NCBI RefSeq assembly: GCF_030272615.1
Contig: NC_081410.1
Location: 285,695,957-285,759,956 of the forward strand
DNA length: 64,000 nt
Direction of reading: 5' to 3'
Origin: Cryptomeria japonica
Lineage: Eukaryota > Streptophyta > Pinopsida > Cupressales > Cupressaceae
A model generated the notes under the pieces. It saw only the letters and a list, made by a program, of their open reading frames with translations, searched no databases and was not told the DNA's origin. Below are positions 56,225 to 64,000 of this stretch, in pieces; position 1 is the first letter of the stretch; every line of letters begins with the position of its first letter. The position numbers were made by a program, and so were the translations under genes.

Positions 56225-59200
56225 TCAAAATCAGGGCTTTCAAGGCACAAGCTTCGAAATGAGATTCTAAGAGCACGATGTACATAAAAATCTCATTTTG
56301 ACGCTACCAACTCTGGAATTGGGACTTGTGTCTTGAAACCTTTTTGCGCCTCCAAATACTAATTTTTATGCCTCGAAAATGAGGATTTTGAGGCATGACC
56401 TCTAAAATGAGGGTCTAAGAACACCATGTTTGTGAAAATCATGTTTTGACGCTATGAGCTTGAGAATAAGCACTTGTGTCTTGAAACCTTGTTGTGCCTT
56501 TAAACATTGATTTTGATGATTTGAAATTGGAGCTTTCGAGTCACATGCTCTGAATCGAGGTTTTAAGAGCACCAATTTTGATGCTTCGAAACCAAAGATT
56601 TTGAGGTATAAGCTCCAAAACAAGGTTCTAAGAGCACAATGTGCATCAAAATCAAACTTTGATGCTACCGGCTCTAGAATCAGGACTTGCATTGTCAAAC
56701 CATGTTGTGCCTCCAAACATTGATTTTGATGCTCCAAATATGGGGCTTTTGAGGCACAATTTGTAAAATGGGTTCTAAGAGCACAATGTGCATCACAATT
56801 GAATTTTAATGCTACTAGCTCTAGAATTGGGGCTTACATCTTGAAACCTTGTTGTGCCTCAAAACACTGATTATGATGCTCCCAAATAAAGTTCTAAGAA
56901 CATGATGTACGCCAAAATCAGACTTTGACGCTATTGACTCTAATATCGTGACTTACATCTTGAAACCTTGTTGTGCCTCCAAAGATTGATTTTGATGCTC
57001 AAAAATTGGGTCTTTCGAGGCACAAGCTCCAAATTGAGCTTCTAAGAGAATCATGTGCATCAAAATGGAATTTTGACGCTACAGGCTCAGGAATAGGGAC
57101 TTGCTTCTTGAAACCTTGTTGTGCCTCAAAACATTGATTATGATGTTCCAAAATCACGGCTTTCAAGGCACAAGCTCCAAAATGAGGTTCTAAGAACATG
57201 ATGTACATCAAAATTGCATTTTGATGCTACCGACTCTCGAATTGTGACTTGTGTCTTGAAACCTTGTTGTGCATTTAAACATTGATTTTGATGTTTTGAA
57301 ACTAGAGCTTTCGAGCCACACACTCCAAATGAGGTTCTAAGAGAATGATGTGCATCAAAATAACATTTTGACACTATAGGCTCCAGAATAGGGACTTGTG
57401 TCTTGAAAGCTTGTTGTGCCTCCAAACACCAATTTTGATGCTTCGAAACTGAAGATTTTGAGGCATAAGCTCCAAAACAAGGTTCTAAGAGTACGATGTG
57501 AGTCAAAATCAAATTTTGATGCTACCGGCTCTAGAATCAGGACTTGCATCTTGAAACCTGGTTGTGCCTCTAAACATCGATTTTGATGCACAATTTCTAA
57601 AACAGGGTTCTAAGAGCACAATGTGCATACTGGCTCTAGAATCGGGGCTTGCACTTTAAAACTTGTTGTGCCTCAATACATTGATTTTGATGATTCGAAA
57701 TCGACGCTTTCAAGGCACAAGCTTTGAAATGAGGTTCTAAGAGCACGATGTTTGCCAAAATCATATTTTGATGCTATTGACTCTAGAATTGGGACTTGCA
57801 TCTTGAAACCTTGTTGTGCCTCAAAACATTGATTTTGATGCTCCAAAACTGGGTCTTTCGAGGCACAAGCTCCGAAACAAGCTTCTAAGAGAATGATGTG
57901 CATCAAAATGGAATTTTGATGCTATAGGCTTCGGAATAGGGACTTGCTTCTTGAAACCTTGTTGTGCCTCAAAACATTGATTTTGATGTTTCAAAATCGG
58001 GGCTTTCAAGGAACAAGCTACGAAATGAGTTTCTAAGAGTACGATGTACATCAAAATTGCATTTTGATGCTACTGACTCTGGAATTGGGACTTGTGTCTT
58101 GAAACCTTGTTGTGCCACCAAACACCAATTTTGATGCTTTGAAACTGAAGATTTTGAGGCATAAGCTCCAAAACAAGGTTCTAAGAGCACGATGTGCGTC
58201 AAAATCAAATTTTGATGCTACGGGCTCCAGAATCAGGACTTACATCTTGAAACCTTGTTTTGCCTCTAAAGATTGATTTGGATGCTCCAAAACTAGGGCT
58301 TTTGAGGCACAATTTCTAAAATAGGGTTCTAAGAGCTAAATGTGCATCAAAATTGAATTTTGATGCTACTGGCTCTAGAATCGAGGATTGCATCTTGAAA
58401 CCTTGTTGTGCCTCAAATAAATGATTTTGATGCTCTAAATCCATGGTTTTCGAGGCACAAGCTTCAAAATGAGGTTTTAAGAGCACGATGTTTGCCAAAA
58501 TCAGATTTTGATGCTATTGACTCTAGAATTGAGACTTGCTTCTTGAAACCTTGTTGTGCCTCCAAACATTTATTTTGATGTTTTGAAACTGGAGCTTTCA
58601 AGCCACATGCTCCGAAATGAGGTTCTAAGAGCATGATGTACATCAAAATCATGTTTTGACACTACAAGCTCCAAAATAGGAACTTGCATCTTTAAAGCTT
58701 GTTGTGCCTCCAAACACCAATTTTGATGCTTTGAAACCGAAGATTTTGAAGCCTAAGCTCCAAAACAAGGTTCTAAGAGCACAATGTGCATCAAAATCAA
58801 ATTTTGATGCTATTAGCTCCAGAATCGGGACTTGCATCTTGAAACCTTGTTGTGCCTGCAAACATCGATTTTGATGCTCCAAACCTTGGGCTTTTGAGGC
58901 ACAATTTCTAAAACAGTGTTCTAAGAGCACAATGTGCATCAAAATTGAATTTTGATGCTGCTGGCTCTAGAATTGGTGCTTGCATCTTGAAACCTTGTTG
59001 TGCCTCAAAACACTGATTTTGATGCTCTGAAACTGGGGCTTTCGAGGCACAAGCTTTGAAATGAGGTTCTAAGAGCACGATGTGGGCCCAAAATCAGATT
59101 TTGATGCTATTGAATCTAGAATTGGGACTTGCATCTTGAAAACCTTTTGTGCCTCCAAACATTGATTGTGATGCTCCAAAACTGGGTCTTTCGAGGCACA

Positions 59201-61342
59201 AGCTCTGAAATGAGCTTCTAAGAGAATGATGTGGATCAAAATGGAATTTTGACGCTACAGGCTCCGGAATAGGGACTTGCTTCTTGAAACCTTGTTGTGC
59301 CTCAAAACATTGATTTTGATGTTCCAAAATCAGGTCTTTCAGGCACAACCTCTGAAATGAGGTTCTAAGAATATGATGTACATCAAAATTGCATTTTGAC
59401 GCTACGAACTCTGGAATTGGGACTTGTGTTTTGAAACCTTATTGTGCCTCCAAACACTAATTTTTATGCTTAAAAAATGAGGCTTTTGAGGCATGACCTC
59501 CGAAATGAGGTTCTAAGAACACCATGTTTGTCAAAATCGTGTTTTAACACTATCAGCTTGAGAATCAGGACTTGTGTCTTGAAACCTTGTTGTGCCTTTA
59601 AACATTGATTTTGATGTTTTGAAACTGGAGCTTTCGGGCCACATGCTCCGAAACAAGGTTCTAAGAGCATGATGTTCATCAAAATCACGTTTTGAAACTA
59701 TAGGCTCTGGAATAGGGACTTGCATCTTAAAAGCTTGTTGTGCCTCCAAACACCAATTTTGACGCTTCGAAACCAAAGATTTTGAGGCATAACCTCCAAA
59801 ACAAGGTTCTAAGAGCATGATGTGCATGAAAATCAAATTTTGATGCTACTGGCTCTAGAATCAGGACTTGCATCTTGGAACCTTGTTGTTCCTCTAAACA
59901 TCGATTTTGATGTTCCAAAACTTGGCCTTTTGAGGCACAATTTCTAAAACAAGGTTCTAAGAGCACAATGTGCATCAAAATTGAATTTTGATGCAGTGGC
60001 TCTAGAATTGGGGCTTGCCTCTTGAAACCTTTTTGTGCCTCAAAACACTGATTTTGATCCACCAAAACTGGGGCTTTCAAGGCACAAGCTTCGAAGTGAG
60101 GTTCTAAGAGTATGATGTGCGCCAAAATCAAATTTTGATGCTAGTGACTCTAGAATAGGGACTTGCATCTTGAAACCTTGTTGTGCCTCCAAACATTGAT
60201 TCAAGATGCACAAGCCACGAAATGAGCTTCTAAGAGAATGAGGTGTATCAAAATGGAATTTTGATGCTGCAGGCTCTGAAATAGGGACTTGCTTCTTGAA
60301 ACCTTGTTGTCCCTCAAAACAATGATTTTGATGTTCCAAAATCAGGGCTTTGAAGGTACAAGCTCTGAAATGAGGTTCTAAGGACATGATGTACATCAAA
60401 ATTGCGTTTTGATGCTATCGACTCTAGAATTGGGACTTGTGTCTTCAAACCTTGTTGTGCCTCAAAACACTAATTTTTATGCTCCAAAAATAGGGCTTTT
60501 GAGGTAGAACCTCCAAAATGAGGTTCTAAGAACACCATGTTTTTCAAAATCATGTTTTGACACTATTAGCTTGAGAATCAGCGCTTGTGTCTTGAAACCT
60601 TGTTGTGCCTTTAAACATTGATTTTGATATTTTGAAACTAGAGCTGTCAAGCCACACGCTCTGAAACAAGGTTCTAAGAGCACAATGTGGATCAAAATCA
60701 AATTTTGACTCTACTGGCTCTAGAATTAGGGCTTGCATCTTGAAAACTTGTTGTCCCTCAAAACACTGATTTTGATGCTCTGAAATTGGGGCTTTCAAGG
60801 CACAAGCTTCAAAATGAGGCTATAAGAGCACGATGTGTGCGAAAATCATATTTTGATGCTATTGACTCTTGAATCAAGACTTGCTTTGTGAAACCTTGTT
60901 GTGCCTCAAAACATTGATTTTGATGTTCCAAAATCAAGGCTTTCAAGGCACAAACTCCAAAATTAGGTTCTAAGAGCAAGATGTACATCAAAATTTTGTT
61001 TTGATGTTACCAACTCTGGAATTGGGACTTGTGTCTTGAGACCTTGTTGTGCCTCCAAACACTAATTTTTATTCTCCAAAAATGAGGCTTTTGAGGCATG
61101 ACCTCCAAAATGAGGTTCTAAGACCACAACATGCATCAAAATCATGTTTTTACACTACAGGCTCCGGATTAGGGACTTGCATCTTGAAAGCTTGTTGTTC
61201 CACCAAACACCAATTTTGATGCTTTGAAACTGAAGATTTTGAGGCATAAGCTCCAAAACAAGGTTATAGGAGCACGATCTGCGTGAAAATCAAATTTTGA
61301 CGCTACCGGCTCCAGAATCAGGACTTGCATCTTGAAACCTTG

Positions 61343-63035
61343 TGTGTGGGGGAAAAAGTGACACTAAGCAAACATGCCCTAATCTCACTTTCAATCACAC
61401 ATTTGTGGAATACGAAAGATCCTAGAGGTATCACACAATTGGCTACTTCTTTTTGTGGAAGAGAGAGCCACGGGCTACCTATTAGGATTTCTATTCCTTT
61501 GTTGCAAATGATAGATAAAATGCTGCAAGTTCAACTACTAGCCCTAGAGTGCAAGTATGAACTAATAACAAGATTGCAGAATTGAACTTAAACTATGGAA
61601 AGCTATAAACACAAGAATAAGACTAGAATGAAAATGCGTACCCGGAGTCAAAATCTGAGTGAAAATGTTCGGGACGGGGGCACGGGTGCCACTGTCCTGA
61701 TTCTGCCCCTGAAACTGCTTCGAAAACTGCTGTTTTGCAACCTGGAGAGCTGTCAAAAATGCTGAAAACTGTTGTCTGTCAGGAGGACCAGGGCACCCAG
61801 CACCCCTATCCCAGGGACCAGGGCACCCAATGCCCTTGTCCTGGCAGGACCAGGGCGCCCCACGCCCCTATCCTAGCTTTCTGGGCTGGAATTTGGTGTG
61901 AAGTTCTGTCTCGGTCTGCTTCTTCCGGATCTGCAACTTGCGGCGTCATTCAAATTCGGAAACCTGCACTTATATCTGAAAAGGGATGGTGGGCAGCTAT
62001 ATAGGGTTTTGCCTTAGTCAAACCCCCGCTTTGGTGATTTCCACCTCCATGAATAGCCAAGTTGTATTGTAAAAGTAGTGTGTGTGCAGACCTTGTGTGT
62101 GTGCAAGATCTAAAATGCAAGTAAGCAAACTAGAGCAACCTAGAAAGTAAACCCTAATTTCTTGTAAATGACAATGTAAATGCTCCAAATCAAGATGCCA
62201 AGTGATCTAAAGCATGAATGTAAGTGACATAATGAGGCTTATGCAAAGACATGAAAACAACATGAAATCATACCCAACCCCAAGGGAGGGGTACAAGCCA
62301 ATCTTCAGTCGGTGATCCCTTATTGCTCTTCAATGCCTTCAAAGCCCTAAGTGAATGAATGAAATTGATGGATGCTTGATGGATGGATGTTGAATGTTGT
62401 TGAAGTCTTCAAAGATCTGCTCTTTCGCTGCATAGAAGGCCCTTGAAAAACAAAAATTCCCATCCTTTCAAATGAAGAAAGAGAGCTCTTATATATGAAA
62501 CCCTAGGTCTTAATTTCAACTTTTGGCCGACCTAGAGATTGAATCTCCCACCAATATCTTGGGGTTAAGCTTTATTTTATGATTGGATCGCGCTCCTAAA
62601 ATTTCGGGAAAAATGTCCGGGACCATGTGCACGCCGGGCGCCATGGTCCTCTCCGGGCACCATGGTCCCGACAACTTTTCACCAAATTTTCAGGGCCGTC
62701 GGATATGATGATTTTAGAGAGAATCCCGAAGTTACAGGTGATTCTGAGATGTTTTGACCCCCGAAATCAAGCCCCCAAGTTCAAAATAGGACCTAATTAG
62801 GGTTTTTGATTAAATGATGTATTGGAGGAATAAAATGAAAGGGGTATACTTTAATGAAAAGGGCCCAACTTTATGATATGGGAGATGATAAAATAGAACC
62901 TTAGACCTAATTAATTTAATTAATTAAGTGCTAAAGGGTAAATGCAATGCAAAATGCAAAATGCGCCAAGGCGGGTGCTAAACTAGGTGTGAAATTGTAC
63001 CACCCTAGCAAGTGCATACAATTTATGATGCTACA
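61343..63035 (-). repeat. 3' LTR of element D
   Basis: It begins about 61343 ('tgtgtgggggaa'), where satellite sequence stops at 'cttgaaaccttgt', and ends 'TTTATGATGCTACA' before the polypurine tract. It holds three tandem GGACCAGGGC-type palindromes (61784-61811, 61815-61842, 61846-61873), a GGAC...GTCC palindrome (61672-61697), a larger double palindrome (about 62592-62695) and a TATA-like 'ttatata' near 62490. The exact left end could vary by two bases because of a 'tgtgtg' run. Confidence 0.75.
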
Positions 63036-63052
63036 TTTATCCCCCACTTTAG
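63036..63052 (-). promoter_or_regulatory. Polypurine tract of element D
   Basis: Plus-strand 'tttatcccccactttag' reads 'CTAAAGTGGGGGATAAA' on the element strand, one base different from element B. Confidence 0.8.
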
Positions 63053-63264
63053 CGGTCATATGAACACTACGTGCATATGCAAGCTAAAGTACAGAAAAGT
63101 AAACATTATTTGAAAAAGGATATATCCATAAGTCTGTCGAACGAAGCCCCCAGCGGTATCTGCAGTACACAGTTAGGAACCGCACCCTACAAAACACACG
63201 TTAGATCACAAAATCACCTAATGCTTACTAAGGAAGGTGATGAAAATTCGAGGGTAGCTATATG

Positions 63265-63309
63265 CCCCCCCCTGTTTCGGCTTGGTAATTTTAGTGAGTT
63301 GAAACAGGG
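63265..63309 (-). other. C-tract plus 9-bp hairpin in element D
   Basis: Eight C (63265-63272) overlap the arm 'ccctgtttc' (63270-63278), which pairs perfectly with 'gaaacaggg' (63301-63309) around a 22-base loop. It stands at the same place as the hairpins of elements B and C but with a different stem. Confidence 0.75.
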
Positions 63310-64000
63310 TATCATGTTTACCACTTCGAATTGTTAAAGAATATTGATGACAAATGCTCACAAGAAGATTTGATATGAGATCAAAAACTAATGGAGAATC
63401 ATTTGGTAAGAAAGAGGACTAAATCTTAATTCTAACACAACAAAGAGTGTGAGGATTTGAGAGTTCTCTAACACAAGATGAAGGATGTAAATGGAAACAA
63501 AATGCAAAGAGAAGAAAAGAAAGGAAAAAAGCATGAATACACACATTGGTGATCCATAAGAAGAATAGTGAGAGAGAAAACATGGACTTCTCGCCCCTAG
63601 ATCTTGTCTAGGTGATCCATGGGAAAAAGGGACATGGAAAACTAGCCCCTAGAGTCTGTCTAGGTGATCCATGTAAGGGAGGAGAGTGAGAAAGTCTAGC
63701 CTTATGCCGCTAGTTCCACTCAACCTTGTGCATGTGTGTGTAAGTGAGGTTAGAAGCAACTCATAGGAGTCTATGCCCGAGTATGCTACAACCTGTATAT
63801 GTATAGTACAAAAGCGTGACATCTCGCTCTAAGAGTCTGTGCTCTGGTTCCGAGAATAATCACCTTGCATAAAAGAAAAAAATGGAGACATCTCGCTCTA
63901 AGAGTCTGTGCTTTGGTTCCAAAAATGACCCATTGCTCAAAAAGTGTAATGTTTATGTCATAAGCAAAGTAGAACAAGGATACCTACCTTCATCACAAAA
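63310..64000 (-). other. Internal 3' non-coding region of element D with short tandem repeats
   Basis: No gene is seen. 'gcccctaga(t/g)...tgtctaggtgatccatg' occurs twice (63593-63622, 63645-63674). 'acatctcgctctaagagtctgtgct(c/t)tggttcc' occurs twice (63820-63852, 63888-63920). These are local duplications. Confidence 0.6.

Larger units (their letters stand above)
45078..61342. repeat. Satellite array: 148-bp monomers in a seven-monomer (1036-bp) higher-order repeat
   Basis: About 107 monomers of about 148 bp. Each starts '(c)(a/g)(t/c)CAAAAT...TTTTGA(c/t)(g/a)CTA' and contains 'cttgaaaccttgttgtgcct' and 'gaggttctaagag'. Seven subtypes, A to G, recur in fixed order with their own words. A has 'aatagggacttgcttc', B 'cactaatttttatgctcc', C 'atcagcttgagaatc' with 'cctttaaacattg', D 'aaagcttgttgtgcc' with 'gaagattttgaggcat', E 'acatcgattttgatgc', F 'tactggctctagaatcgg' and G 'actgggtcttt'. 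In 50501-51537 the monomer starts fall exactly 148 bp apart and A returns after seven. Other rounds have lost one or more monomers. Minus-strand open stretches of 60-130 codons here are by-products of stop-poor sequence. Confidence 0.95.
61343..64000 (-). mobile_element. Element D: 3' end of a B/C-type LTR retrotransposon, runs off the window
   Basis: This is a minus-strand element with its 3' LTR at 61343-63035. It is followed by a polypurine tract, a 3' non-coding region with the C-tract hairpin, and further internal sequence to the right edge. LTR end, polypurine tract, 'aagcccccagcgg' and hairpin all correspond to element B. No gag is reached before the window ends. It abuts the satellite array. 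Confidence 0.8.

Noticed and set aside
45003-60991. Dozens of minus-strand open reading frames of 60-134 codons with similar proteins
   Set aside because: All lie in the satellite. The 148-bp period is not a multiple of three, so frames shift every monomer, and similar peptides appear in more than one frame. They reflect stop-poor repeated DNA.
45078-61342. CRISPR-like array
   Set aside because: Monomers are contiguous and similar along their full length with no unique spacers. This is eukaryotic satellite DNA.

Overview
The window looks like repeat-dominated nuclear DNA of a seed plant. The support is nested Ty3/gypsy and Ty1/copia LTR retrotransposons of plant type, a captured plant mobile domain (PMD) gene, a plant SPX-family gene with short GT-AG introns, and a 16-kb satellite array. 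A large-genome lineage such as a gymnosperm is plausible, but I cannot name the species. I see no bacterial, organellar or viral gene set, and no tRNA, rRNA or CRISPR array.

Layout, left to right. (1) 1-~16745, plus strand: a decayed Ty3/gypsy element of Tat-like design. It has a leader, gag, protease, a long linker with a G-patch-like block, RT (YVDD kept), RNase H, integrase, an antisense PMD gene, a polypurine tract and a 3' LTR; its 5' LTR is off the left edge. (2) ~17033-30800, minus strand: an older gag-type element, 'C', split by two later insertions. One is a nearly intact element, 'B' (19513-27347, exact GTAAT target duplication, intact 1147-codon gag-protease ORF, no RT or integrase). 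The other is a copia-like solo LTR (28269-29485). (3) 30801-33110: unassigned DNA, a possible LINE tail and a degenerate TTAGGG-like tract. (4) 33112-35997: the 3' half of a copia element with its 3' LTR. (5) 37924-39043: the only convincing host gene, a three-exon SPX-domain gene, with a PHR1-type P1BS site upstream. (6) 39150-41394: AT-rich DNA with a degraded copia end. (7) 41395-45077: the 5' LTR, leader and gag start of a second Tat-like element, cut off inside gag. (8) ~45078-61342: a satellite of 148-bp monomers organised as a seven-monomer higher-order repeat (7 x 148 = 1036 bp), interrupted once by about 427 bp of unrelated DNA. (9) 61343-64000, minus strand: the 3' LTR and 3' internal region of element 'D', a relative of B and C.

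Functionally, the SPX gene is probably a phosphate-status sensor that restrains PHR transcription factors. Everything else is mobile or satellite DNA. The most unusual items are the seven-part satellite, the antisense PMD gene inside a Tat element, and the B/C/D family. That family encodes only gag and a protease-like domain and carries palindromes whose stems are kept while their sequence changes. All comparisons and counts were made by eye, without alignment or database searches.
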